In this document: one piece after another, positions 35,144-51,792 of the stretch
Layout of the letters: every line of letters begins with the position of its first letter
Position numbering within the stretch: position 1 is the stretch's first letter
Assembly (NCBI GenBank): GCA_029204225.1
Contig: CM055109.1
Span: forward strand, 32,186,927-32,250,926
Reading direction: 5' to 3'
Source: Diphasiastrum complanatum
Lineage: Eukaryota; Streptophyta; Lycopodiopsida; Lycopodiales; Lycopodiaceae
Length of the DNA: 64,000 nucleotides
Program-made: the position numbers and the translations under genes
The notes under the pieces: model-generated
The model's input: only the letters and a program-made list of their open reading frames with translations
Databases searched by the model: none
Told to the model about the DNA's origin: nothing

Positions 35144-36971
35144 TGCAACTCAACACATGACCAATCAATGTGAGATCTTCAACTCCTATACGCCTTACAA
35201 CACGAAGAAATTTGTTCATCGTCGGTGACAATAGTACTCACACTATTGAAGGTGAAGGTATTGTAAGATTGCGATTTCAACATGATTAATTCAAATTACT
35301 ATCAAAGGTCTTATATGTTCCTAAAATCTCTACAAATATGTTATCAGTAAGTAGAATTACAGATTTAGGTCATAAGGTAGAATTTGAATCTGATCAATAC
35401 AAAATTATTGATAGGAGTAATAAGATCCTTGCACTCGACAAGAGGCATAGTTACTTATATAGATTGACACACTGATATTCTGAGTCTAGTCAAGCCTTGG
35501 GCATACTATGGCATCATCGCTTAGGACACGTGAATCATGCATCTATTTTGAACATGTCCAAACAGTCCATGGTCCTTGATCTCGACTATCCTTCTTGTAA
35601 AGTCGATCATAGCTGCATCTTTGGAAGGCAGGCTAGGATTCCTTTTTGATCAAACCATATGCATGCAGCAAAAGGTCTGTTAGACGTTGTTCATACAGAT
35701 ATGTGTGGACCTATACAAACTCCTTTATTGCTAGATGCAAAGTATTTCATTACCTTTATTGACAAATTCTCCAAAAGAACAGTTGTTTATTTTATTAAAC
35801 ATAAATAAGAGGCTTTCATCAAATTCAGACAATTCAAAGAGCATGCTGAGAATCAAACCGCCAAACGAATCAAAGCACTGAGGTCAGATAATGGGGGAGA
35901 ATACATCTCCACCGAATTCAAGGAGTATTGCCTTAGCAACGGCATTGAGCAACAATACATTACCTCCTATTCGCCTCAGTCAAATGGTCTTGTTGAGAGA
36001 AAGAACAAAACCTTAATCAAATCGGCCAAGTGCATGTTATCACATGTTACACTTTCGAAGTGCTTTTGGGCTAAAGCTGTTTCAATAGCAACCTATATTC
36101 AGACTATATGTCCTACTAAAGGTCCTTTGAAGTTTGGACAGGTACTAAACTTTCTTTATCAAACTTACGAGTTTTTGGATGTACTACTTTTTGCACAGAT
36201 TCCTCGTGATCTCAGGAAGAAGCTCAACTTCCAGAGTATCAAATGTGTTTTCATCAGCTACACTACTTCAGATCAAGGCTTTATATTATTTGGTTTGTGA
36301 GTCTGAATTTTTGGTAAGTTATTCAATCCCATCGAGTCGAAGATATTCACTAGCCAGGATGTCATCTTCATCGAAGATCAGTTTCAAGACCTCAAAGGAA
36401 AGGGCAGTCCCCATGTAGCCGACCTATCAGATTCTCCTAAGCATTGAACTTTCTAGTTCCTCAGTCGACTATTCCCATTGAAGGTCCAAGCTCTTCTACT
36501 TCTGATGAACAACAAATCAACGACGAATCAGAAGATGATGATGTTGCAGTTCAGCAACTACAGTATCAAAATGATTAACTTCTCCTATTACCCAGAAGAT
36601 CTTCAAGAACTAGCAGACCACCTAACCAGTATATCGACGAGTCTGCAGCTTACCTTGTTTAGAAACCGACGTCTGTCCAAGATGCACTCAATCAGCCTGA
36701 TTTAGATCTCTGGAAAGAAGCTATGGATAAAGAGTATTCATCTCTTATCAAGAACCAAACATGGACAATTGTCGAATTACTTGCTAGCAGAAACGTAGTT
36801 GATTGCAAATGGATTTTCAAAGTCAAGTACAATGCAGATGGAAGCATCAACAGGAGAAAGACATGACTTGTCGCCAGAGGATTTTCTCAGGTATAGAACA
36901 TCAATTACACTGAGCCTTCAGTCTAGTAGTCAAGCATTCTTCTATTAGACTTTTGCTATCATTTGTCACTG

Positions 36972-37277
36972 TTGGTCCTGCCTGTTCTGCACCAATCTCT
37001 CCAAGAATACTTCTTAGCCATATAGCTTCGTTGGTGGCCTTGGATGCTGCTATGTACTCAGACTCACATGATGATTGAGCAATTATGGATTGTTTCTTAC
37101 ATATCCAATTGACAGCCTCTTTGCATAATAGAAAATAACCTTCTGATACTGATTTGCAATCATCTTTATTACTTGCCCAGTTGGCATCACTGTATGCTTG
37201 CAAATTGAAGTCTGTGTCGCCTCTGTAGGTGATGCCAAAATCTGAAGTGCCCTTTAGGTATTGTAAAATCCAGCAGA
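36972..37277 (-). pseudogene. Inverted copia RNase H patch inside RT
   Basis: The minus strand reads a copia RNase H from LQYLKGTSDFGITYRG through AYSDANWASNKDDCKSVSE, SSCESEYIAASKATNEAIW to GEIGAEQAGPTV. The host RT reads up to LLLSF on the left and resumes at HQMDVQT on the right. No LTR or target duplication borders it, so it did not arrive as a complete element. Confidence 0.85.
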
Positions 37278-38537
37278 TTTGGAATACATCAAATGGATGT
37301 ACAGACAACATATCTCAATGGAGTTATCGAAGAAGACATTTACATGGTGCAACCCGAAGGTTATATTATCAAGGGTAAATACAATCATGTGTGTAAACTC
37401 CATAAGGCACTATATGGCTTGAAGCAATATGCTCGAGCATGGTTTCAAAGGATCAATACTTTTCTTATTGATCACGGCTACACACCTAGCTCTTCAGATT
37501 CAAACATTTACTTCAAAGCAGTGCAACCGTCTTTTATCATTATCACTTTGTACGTGGATGATACATTGCTTTTCAGCAACAATACCGCTCTGATAGAAGA
37601 GGCCAAGACAATGCTATCTTCCGAATTTGACATGACCGATTTGGGAGAAGCTCATTTCTGCCTTGGTATTCAAATCCACAGAGATAGAAAACAGAAGTTG
37701 GTCTACATTACACAACAGAGGTACATCTACAATATGCTAGTTAGATATTATCTGATGAATTGCAAGTTAGCTCTCTCAACAATGGAACCAAGTCTCAAAT
37801 TTTAAAGGAACCAAACAATTCATGAGAAGCAGCAGATGCGTGAGTATCCTTACCATTCTATTATAAGATCTCTTATGTACGCCATGATCTGTACCAGACG
37901 AAACATAGCTTTTGCAGTAAGTTCTCTGAGTTAGTTTATGACTAATCCTGGTGTAACACATTGGAAGGCTCTTATCAGAGTCATGAGATATCTTCGAGCT
38001 ACTATGGACTTTGCATCTGTTATGGAGCAGTCGACAACGACAAACTCAATTTACTCAATGGGTACACAGATGCAAGTTGGACAGGAGACGTAGACATTCG
38101 TAAATCCACTTCCAGATTTACATTCTTTCTCAACAATGGTCCAATTTCCTGGAACAGTCGCAAACAATCTTCAATAGCTCTGTCTTCCATTGAATCAGAC
38201 TATATCGCAGCCTCTCAAGCTACAAAGAAAGCAATTTGGTTGAGGAATTTACTCTCAGATATCGGTTTGAATCAATATGCTTCGACGACATTATTTTGTG
38301 ATAATCAAAGTGCCATCGCTTTATCAGCCAACCCTAGATTTCATTCTAAGAGTAAGCACATTGAATTGAAGTATCATTTCGTCAGAAGCAAAGTTCTCAA
38401 CGAAGAGGTGAGATTACAGTACTGTAGAACGCAAGATATGACAGCAAATATTTTTACCAAAGCATTAAGTTTGGAAGCACACAGAAGATTTTGTGTAGAA
38501 CTAAGTTTGAAGGTCAAGGCATTCAAGGATTTAGATT

Positions 38538-38546
38538 AAGGAGGAG
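38538..38546 (+). other. Polypurine tract of the copia element
   Basis: AAGGAGGAG just after the RNase H stop and before the LTR start TGTTGGATTAC. Confidence 0.7.
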
Positions 38547-39480
<934 letters not shown>

Positions 39481-39943
39481 TTCCTTTTAGCCTCTCAGAG
39501 ATGACATAGAGTATGCGGCTTCGATCCGCAACTTATTGTACTCATTTACTTCTGTTTTGTTTTCATACTGAATCAATACTATCTTTTATTGTGTTTAGAT
39601 TCGTCTCAGAATGTATGCGTTTCTGTAGTTATTTGCGACTAATTATTTGTCTAGTGATTCGCGAATGATTCGCGACAAATTATTTGTCTGATAGTTTAAT
39701 GCTTAATTGTTTGGCTACGTAATCACTGTAGTACTGATGATTTCAAAGTTAGTTACTATAAGATGGAACGTGATTTCTATCACTATTGTTTTGTTCAAAA
39801 TTGATAGGAGTAGTCATGCATTGAGAAAGAGGAAGATAGTCTATTCGCCATGCACGAAAAGTTTTCTTTCTAGACACTCGAATTATTTTCATTTATCTTC
39901 TGCACACCTCTTTCCGACACTGAGTGATAAGGTTGTAGAGCTT

Positions 39944-40605
39944 GTATGCCTTGTGATCTGGGGAGTAGCCAATGAAAATTGATTTTCTGCTCTTGTCATC
40001 CAGCTTCTTTCTTAGATCTTCAGGGATTTGAGCATAGACGATGCATCCAAACACTCGAAGATGTTTGAGTGATGCCTTCGATCTAGTTCACACCTCATAG
40101 GGTGTCTTGCCATTCAGGGCCTTAGTGATGGATCGATTTTGTAGGTAGGCAGTTGTAGTGATAGCTTCTGTCCAAAATCTCTTCGAAAGAGAAGCATGGG
40201 CCATCATGCTTTTGGCACTCTCAATAAGTGTCCGATTCTTCTGTTCTGCTATTCCATTGGACTGAGGAGAGTAGCTAGTGGTGTGTTGTTGATGGGTTCC
40301 ACAGGCCTTGCAAAATTCCTTGAACTCGGTGGAGATGTATTGTCCCCCTCCATCGGATTTAACATCCATTTGATGAACTTTTCATCCAAACTTAGTTGCT
40401 AAGGCAAACAAGAGTCTCAAAGTAGTCCACTTCACAATTGGCACAAAAGTCTCTTCATAATCTATTCCCTTACTTTGAGCATAACCTTTAATCAATGGTG
40501 TTGCCTTGTATTTCCAAAAGATCCATCTGCATGATATTTGATTCTATGCACCGACTTATAATCAATAGTTTCTCTGTAGGGTTATGCTTCTTCTATGGAC
40601 TCCAT
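39944..40605 (-). pseudogene. Copia RT-integrase chimera, domain order swapped
   Basis: From high to low coordinates the minus strand reads RT (about 40605-40373: YQADGSFGKYK, GYAQSKGIDYEETF, ending at HQMDVK), then switches without a break into integrase (SDGGGQYISTEF, SNGIAEQKNRTLIES, RFWTEA) and its C-terminal region down to about 39944. In copia the order is integrase then RT, so this is a rearrangement. The junction lies in a shared AAATC-like stretch at about 40370. Confidence 0.85.
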
Positions 40606-43600
40606 CTCATATTCATAAGATTACACATGGCATTTTGTAGCAACAAGCCCATTCTTGTCCAACCTTCTACCTTGATACAGGCAACGCCTTCGAGTAGCCT
40701 CTGCGTCCCATGGTGGAAAGCCGTCAGGGACCTTTTGCCATGTTAGAGCATGGGAGCATTACGCTTGTTAACACATGGGCAATCTTGTCGGGCAACATTG
40801 AGCAACGAGAACCAACATTTACATCGTCTCTTTTCTTTCCCCCCCCCCCCTTGACCTTCACTTGGGGGACAGGCCAATCCCTCCTTTACCAGACTCTTCT
40901 AGGCTGACGAGCTTGTGCCGCTCATCTTTCCCAATTTATTAGCACTGCTGTTCAGTCATCTTCGCTTCGTCTTATATCATATTATTATAGAGCTCACTCA
41001 CTGTTCACAGCTAGTCGATCGCCTAGGATTTGAACACTAATTAGTATTGTCTGTCTGTCATAGGATAGCTCTTTGTTACCTACCACCTCACAGCCTCATG
41101 ACAGTATGGGTATTATCGTTTGATTGCATTGTTATTATATTATACATGTTTCGATATCTGGCTTCCCCGATGCATAATGATGAGGTTTTTGGATTTCTGT
41201 GAGAGGATGGGAGTTTTAGCTGCCAAAGTGTTGTAGCTGCGAAAAGTTTGATACAGAAAAATGATACAGACTGTGGTAGCCTTGCTGCCTTGACATCTTG
41301 AACTTACATGGTCATTCGCTGTTAATGCGAGAAAACTTTTCCGCTCTTGTTTCTGTAATCAAACCAGACATTAGTGATGGACGATTGCAAACTGGTGGAA
41401 GACTACAATATGGTGGTCCGATAACTTTGGTATTCTCAAAAGCTGATCTTATAGTGTACGTCACGTAATTGCTTGAAGATTATGTTCTCTCTATTGCGCT
41501 CACTCTATAAAAATTTATATTTATATACGTGAATAAGAATAGCTTCAGGTTGACTTCAAACAGTGTCAGGCATTGCATATTTAACAAATTTCCCTCGCGA
41601 GCAGTTTTTCTCATAGCTCTAGGAGCAGCCATCTACACTCATTCCAAAAGCGAGTAGGCTTTAAGTAGATAGGAAGGTGAATATCACAAACTTTTTAATT
41701 TCATTATTCTTATTGTGAATATTAGTATGTGTACATTACTTGTGTATGTCTTTGGACCAATATATTGCAAGGGCTTCTCAAACGGCCCTTGTCAAATGGG
41801 ATAGTTGATGTCCAAGGTACATCTGGAGGTTGCAGAACATCACTTTCTGCAACTCTATTTGCACTATAATCTTATCGTATGTGACTTAGCAGGTTCTTCG
41901 CTGGATACATTTTACCTGTTTTAGATTCAAAAATATATGTCTGCTTCTTTAGTTTGGATCAAAGCGCCATTGTACGCCTAACCTCAGCGTTGTATGTATG
42001 CAGTGGAGAACAAGCAGTTGTGCAACTACAGGTTTTTTTATATGCATGCTTTTCCGACTTCTTGATGTTCGATTCTGTCAATGCAATTTGAAGAAGACAC
42101 TGGGTATCAGACTTGGAAACCTTTCTTTGGAAGAGTATAGGGCAAAAGTGCAAAGCTACAGCTTGAAATTGAAGCAGCAAGGAAGAAGTTATGATAGACT
42201 CGCATGGGTGCATGTCTTCCCATATTCTTTTGTCCTCGTAGAAGATGGAAAATGTGGAAGTGAGGTTGTTAAGACAGTGTGCCAAACATGAGTTCACGGG
42301 TGGAAAATCTGAAGTATTCATCAAAGATACAAAGGAGATTGTAAAAACGATTGAAGACCACAAATTTTCAGGGCTGCCATGAAGTGTTGCACTGTTTGCA
42401 GACTTTCAGTGGTGATGTTGCAAGCTCTAATGATTATCTCGCACAACTCCAGAGTCCTCAGCTATTGTACGTCCCTATTACCTCCAGAAGGTTGAGCACC
42501 CAAATTTTCTAATGGCCTTCTCCAACTTTTTACTTAAGCATTTATATATTGGCATCTGACCATATTAAGCATTTTGGTTGCCATGTTCCCACATGTATTA
42601 TACAGGTGGGATCCCTATTTCGTTTCTATAGGTGGGCTTCTTACATATAGATACTTTAGGTCTTTTTTCAGAGGAAGGAATGTACCCCATTCTTCTCATT
42701 TTCAACCTTTATGTGTTTTAGGCCTCAAATTACTCGTTTAAGTTGTGGAATACACTTAACATCAAGGATGAGCATCTCAATTCAGAATTGCAAGTAGCTA
42801 GCTAGACTCCCCAGTTCATCAATTTTAGTACTTAACATTTAGATGATAAAAGCCTTTTGCGACTCCGAATAATGTTAGAGCTATGAGCAAAACATCATAT
42901 ACAGAAGAAGAAAAGAGAGGAGAGTGCGGTTTTATGGATAAAGAACTTGTGATCAGCCATAGTCAACGAATTAAGAGACTCCATAAGGATTTTTTGATAA
43001 TAAACTGAATAAGTTGATATTTGGGGCTAGTGAATGCTAAATTGAACCTAAGCTAATCTAATCTCAGAGATGCTCTATGATCAATCAAACAAAGCTAAAG
43101 TGGGGGATTTTGGCACTTTCCACTTTGTTCTTTAGGCAGCGATGGAGCAATTCTTGTTAATGAATGAAGGCGTAAGCAACTTAAGAAATGGCAATCGATG
43201 CTCAAATAAATGCTACCAAGACTAAACTCCCAGATCCCTAAATGTGGCTCCCTTTCCGAAAAAATGTGGCTCTCTATAGCCCTCTTAACATTTATTCAGC
43301 CCTGTTTTAAGGTTTCTGATCCTTCCATATACTAGCTTCCTATAAATTATTCTATCTAAATCCTAGCAGCCCTCAATCAAAGAAGGTGGTTTTTTATCTC
43401 GTTCCCGCTCTCTAGAACGACAAATTCTTGCTCAAAATTAGGGTTTCCTCTCTCTAGAATAGGAAATTTTGTCTTGAAAATGAGGCTTTATCCCTCTAAA
43501 CAGTTTGATCTCTCACTAAAACAAGGCTTCGATACCAAATGTGGCATTCCCTTGCTTCTAAGGGTCTCTTTGCATGAACGAAAACCGGGCCCGTTCTTGA

Positions 43601-45553
43601 TGTCAAGGATGGGATGACATCAAAAATAAAAATGTTCAAGGGCCTCTTTGCATGAACGAAACCCGGCCCGATCTTGACGTCAAGGATGAGATACATCAAG
43701 AATGGGTAACAGGTTTACATGTGAAGACGCCCTAAGCTTGTCAATTTAACTGGCTGTCTGTAGAATGACTCTTTTCCCATCCATAGGCTATCCCTTTAAG
43801 TCCTAGGTACTTCGTGTCTCTACCTGACTGAAAGGTCTAGTGATGACCACCCTCATGCCCTAACCCTAACGTGGCTTGGTGATCAATCATCACAGGATCT
43901 CATGATGACAATCCTTGGTCATGGTCCACTCTCAGTAATTACTTGACGGCTTGGTACATGAGAGTGCTTCTTGTCCCGCATTACTCAATATTTACTTGCC
44001 GGCACGCTAGGTTGCATCTGGCGACACACCTAACCTGAACAATCGCTATTTGCCTAGCTTGGTTGCTTGTCAAAATCGAATCATTTGGTCCATTGACCCT
44101 CTGGGCAACCGCCGGCTTGTCTGGGGCTATGTTTGGTCCATTGCTGGGCCTTAACAGTGCTTACATGGCATTCTTGATGTATATGGCCGAGCTTTGAATC
44201 TAGTTCATGCTGGCCTCCATCATTAGTTTCATAATTGCCTCCATCTCGCATTCTTCCATGTGTACGGCTGTTTGCTAGCATTTGGTATTTACGGTACTAT
44301 TTACGATTTGATTGCTCCAGTTTTGCATCATATATCTTCTTTTTGGTATTATTATGGTAGTCCATTTTGTGACATTATCTTCTTGCTTTTGTAGAATCGG
44401 AATCTTCCTTTTTGAGGCATACACTTTCTAGTTTCTGCATCTTCAGTTACTCATTTTGACAATGGTATCATCTTCATTTTGCAGTATCAGTATTTTCATC
44501 CCAAATTCTGATTAGAAGAGCACTGTCTTGTCTCAATGTACTCATCGACTTGCTTGATTGAAACCCTGAAATATTTCAATTATCATCGATTTTTCTATAT
44601 TTACGAACTTTATTTTCATAATATTGTACCTTTGAAAATTCTACTCTATCTGAACTTTGCATAACAACATTCATACAGCAGCTACAAGAGATCGTGTCCT
44701 CACTCGTCAGTGGCTCATCAGCAATTTCCAGATACAGACACATATGTCCTTATAATATGCGCAGGCTGGTTTGAAGATCTTGAAAACTTACGTAGCTGTG
44801 AAGCACTTTTGTCAGTGTACAAACGACAATGGACAGATGATGAGGAGAGCATGTCTAATGAATCTGGCTAGCTTCCCTGTAGATTGGCTAGCAGAGTATA
44901 TCTACGGCTGAACCTCCAGCCTGGGGATGTGCCAGCTTCTAGATCCTAGAGGTAGAGCTCAGTCTGATTTTTATTTTATGAATACGATTATCAAAGTTTA
45001 CATGATTTGTATGTTTCTTTAGCTAAGATGGGGCTATCAGTATTTTGTATTGATGATTTAGTTCCATGGTTCAAAACACAGCAAGATTCTGTTTTCTTAA
45101 CTTCGAGAAACGGGGTATTAGCTTCAAAATTGTAGAGGAATCCTCACATACTTGAAGATGCTTTTCTATAAAGAGTTCTTCTTGCATTGTGGTACTAGTA
45201 GTCAATAAAAAACTTCTAGGCTGTCCACGAGAGTCAGACTTAGGTAGACTGTGCGGTATCATGACCAGCCAAAATCTATAAGCATTTCTGGGATTTAAGT
45301 GGATGTTAACTAGCAACCAGAGAGGCAATCATTTGCACAATGATTGGGAAATCTTCAGCTTAGTTATAAGTACTCATGCAAATCCTTCTAACTGGATCGC
45401 TTGAGCCAAATTTCTATCGCAGTGAACTTTTATAATCAAGATCAATTGAACACTATATCAAGCTCAATAGATGATGTTCTAGCTTTTTCTCTAGTCAAGT
45501 CTTAAAGGTATTGACACTACTTGGAACTTTTATTTGCTTTTTCAATTGTGCAG
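40606..45553. other. Region upstream of the receptor kinase; no certain exon
   Basis: Contains a C-run (about 40842-40851), a weak coding island on the plus strand at about 42060-42360 (two overlapping frames, Lys/Glu-rich, unrecognised), a 79-bp tandem repeat at 43562-43695, and CACTT/ATTTT-rich stretches. The promoter and first exon(s) of the kinase gene at 45554-49210 should lie here, but no signal-peptide exon in the right phase (ending in phase 1) could be identified with confidence. Confidence 0.4.
43562..43695. repeat. Tandem repeat, period ~79 bp
   Basis: 'gggtctctttgcatgaacg' at 43562 and 'gggcctctttgcatgaacg' at 43640, each followed by 'aaaccgggcccg/aacccggcccg' and 'gtcaaggatg'. 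Confidence 0.75.
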
Positions 45554-49210
<3,657 letters not shown>

Positions 49211-50580
49211 CCTTTAACAAGTATCACAGGGGCTTAATTGGCGATGATTTTGTTTTCATTTTTAAGGTTGCCAGTGGTATGGATTCAACTTTCCTGGACA
49301 TTCAGCTGACTATTTCTGGTGTTTCTATGTCTCGAAACAGATACGTGCAGATACGGTGGACACCTGAGGAGTGCAGAGAAATCAAGAAGGATCAGTTCCT
49401 GTTGTTCCATATTTCTCAAGGATGCCAAGATGGCATGATATGTGAGATATCGTTTGAGTGTTTATGGTCTCAGTGCATTGTGTTCAGTATTGTGAGCATA
49501 GAACCAGGAAGAGTCATTTTGTGATGAGCATACCACCCGCCAAGAGTTAATGCTGGCAGGTTGCTAGAAACCAGTGATGGAGGTTTCTATGCATTGGCTT
49601 GATTACAGGTGTTTGTTTGATGTACAAATTATGTGATTGTGACTGAGGTGGATCAAACAATTCATGTTTCAAAGAGCAGTTACTAGAAATTTTATGTGTC
49701 AACTAGTGATGCTATTGGCCTACTCAAGGATATATTTCGAAAGTAGGAATTCTTAACAATTGATAAGAGTGCCTGTCAAGGAGGTCATTTCTATAAGTCA
49801 TATAGAACACCAGTGTACATTTTAATCAGACAATTTTAGATACCTGATTAAAATGTACATCCGTGATCTCACATGCAGCAGCTTCATGCTGGTTCATCAT
49901 TTTGTTGTGCTACTAATGCACTATTTATTAAAATCTCACTGAACGAAGCAGATTTTACATTGCCCCTATATATGTTGCCTGTGGATTTTGAAGATGTTTT
50001 GAGTCTCAAAACATTTCTTGTGCCATTCCAAAAGTGCTGTATTATTTTTCCATGCCTCAATTCAAATCATATGTTTGAGACGAGAGCAGAAGCTTTCTAC
50101 TGTATTCTTCCTCAACGTATGTCAGATATCCATTAATAATATCTATGTCCGGATGGAGTATGGCATTTTCAGGTCACGTCATCTAGCCTCAGTCTGCTCC
50201 TTAAAGGAACTTTCTTATTTGATAATTACTGGTCTATCTTGTGCTCTTCTAGTTACTCTAGTTCTGCATTTCTCTTGTGCAGTTAGTTAAAGCTGATAGC
50301 TTACTTGAGAGTAGAGAAAGAAGTCCATTCATGAAGGTTGCCAGCACCAGCTGTTAAGTCATTATGAATCCTTTTTTTGTTGATGCAATTTCAAATTGGA
50401 ATGAAAATGAAATTTTGTTCATGGCAAGCAGGGATCCCAGTAATTTTTTCTTTAGTATTGACACTGCAATATGATCCTGACCTACTATGCCTAGCTTTAG
50501 TTGATCCAATTTTTTTAATACAAGTACTTGCCGCATTCACAAGCCTGTCCTCTTCCTGGCTCTTCTTGGTGTTGATCGGA
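49211..50580. other. 3' flank of the kinase gene
   Basis: Likely holds the 3' UTR. Frames here (49201-49524, 49873-50136) have no motif. A perfect hairpin sits at 49814-49859. Confidence 0.45.
49814..49859. repeat. Perfect 16-bp inverted repeat, 14-nt loop
   Basis: TGTACATTTTAATCAG at 49814-49829 and its exact complement at 49844-49859. It could form an RNA hairpin if within the 3' UTR, or be the footprint of a tiny inverted-repeat element. Confidence 0.85.
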
Positions 50581-50589
50581 CACAGTTGC

Positions 50590-50790
50590 ATCGAACCGCG
50601 GTTCGAAACGTTCGAACCATTCAGAGCCAGTTCGAACTGGATTTTAAAAAAAAAAACACCAAAAAGCCAAAAAAAAAACGTTTTGGAAATTATTATTTTT
50701 CCAGTTCGAACTGTTTTCTGATTCAAACCTGGCCTGCCGGTTCGAACCGGAAAGAATCGGTTTGAATCGGCCAGTTCGAATCGGGGTGTT
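50590..50790. repeat. Cluster of TTCGAA palindromes, hAT/MITE-like
   Basis: GGTTCGAA, GTTCGAAC, CCGGTTCGAACCGG and related words occur at about 50599, 50609, 50630, 50703, 50738, 50758 and 50772, with an A-rich spacer in the middle. Dense short palindromes of this kind resemble the subterminal repeats of plant hAT-type non-autonomous elements. Terminal repeats and an 8-bp duplication were not confirmed. Confidence 0.5.
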
Positions 50791-50885
50791 AATTTCCGCT
50801 ACAAGGATCTCGGCATACTCGAGGGTGTGTAGAAAGTCCTGTGGGAAATAGTGAGGAGAGGATGGACATCAAACAATCGGGGAAG

Positions 50886-50921
50886 ACAGAGAGAGGGAGA
50901 GAGAGGGGGGAGAGAGCCGCT
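50886..50921. repeat. GA-rich simple repeat
   Basis: Purine run of GAGA/GGGAGA units. Confidence 0.8.
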
Positions 50922-51065
50922 AGAGAAACAATGCTCTATCGCTGGTCGATTCTTCTAGCATGTAGATAACATATTGCCAGTAAAAGAATATGTGAATGTG
51001 CAAGTACAACTTTTAGGCAACAGCTCGAACTTTTTCATTTTTTATGTTGCAACTACATTCGCCTG

Positions 51066-51605
51066 TTGATCTGACTACTTGTTGTTGGCATCCTTTGCTT
51101 TCAATATTCTACAATTATGAATCTCATGATTAGTGCAATTGCAATACTTACAGAACATCTTTTGTCGGGGAAATCGGTGATGATGCGGAAGATTCCCTCG
51201 GTGCATGTAGTACGTTGATCGGAATTGATTACGTAGGCGAACACAAAGATCTATTTGCACTTTGCGGAAGTGGAAGAGCAGACAGTCAGACAAAGCAATT
51301 TAGAAGGTCACACAAAAACATAAAACAATGCATATGAAACTGCAGCAAATGGAACTAGATTAACATGGGATTTAGGAGAGTAGAGGAAATAAATCCAACA
51401 TCTTCTTCAACTGTGTATTTGATGATTGCTTTTGACTCTGTGTTAGTTTTAGATTTGATACAAATTGTTTTGAGCCTTTCTTCTTCTAACGTTTAGCACC
51501 TTTGTTTACATATAGAGCATGCAACATTGAATTCGAAGAGCTATTTGCACTTTTTCGATTGTCTTCTTCCAACAACATAGTGATCACTCTTGAGAGAGTT
51601 AAATA
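51066..51605 (-). pseudogene. Copia gag fragment split by a short LTR
   Basis: The minus strand encodes the gag linker (51401-51605, HALYVNKGAKR, one stop) and then, beyond the inserted LTR, an intact zinc knuckle CKYCNCTNHEIHNC (CX2CX4HX4C, about 51105-51150). It is closely related to the gag at 12.2-12.9 kb, where two ligands are lost. Confidence 0.8.
51163..51400 (-). repeat. Short solo LTR (238 bp) inserted in gag
   Basis: Ends are TGTTGG..CCGACA on the minus strand. Flanks are TCTTT (51158-51162) and TCTTC (51401-51405), a 4-of-5 target duplication. Both ends match the LTR at 13470-14533, but about 0.8 kb of its interior is absent. Confidence 0.7.
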
Positions 51606-51792
51606 ATATGACCAAAAATCTGAAGTAAGGTTTCAACATATAGTCGTTTAACATCAATCCTCTCAAAGCATCTGTTATAATAACATAAATGCAAAAAAAA
51701 CTTCTCTCTGTCTCTTCTAACCACTAGTCGTTGTCTACTAGTATTGCTGACCTCCAATATCCTTGTTTCTTCTATGTCCTCTTGCACATGGA

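Larger units (their letters stand above)
35144..38546 (+). pseudogene. Ty1/copia element, protease to RNase H
   Basis: The plus strand carries the protease end (about 35144), pre-integrase (LGHVNHASILNMS, about 35521), integrase core with HTDMCGPIQTP (first Asp, about 35700), LRSDNGGEY (about 35880) and NGLVERKNKT (about 35985). RT follows: 36700-36970, then 37277-37805 with HQMDVQTTYLNG, YVDDTLLFS and SEFDMTDLGEAHF. RNase H is 37961-38539 with TDASWTGD, ESDYIAASQ and NIFTKALS. Stops and frameshifts are scattered. About 300 bp of foreign copia RNase H in opposite orientation interrupts RT at 36972-37277. It is the same family as the remnant at 5.5-7.2 kb, which helps define the deletions there. 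Confidence 0.9.

Noticed and set aside
41998-42360. Possible first exon of the kinase gene
   Set aside because: No signal peptide, no matching splice phase, and two overlapping frames compete; kept only as a weak coding island.
50590-50790. tRNA gene (GGTTCGAA resembles a B box)
   Set aside because: The word recurs many times as part of palindromes, with no A box or cloverleaf around it.
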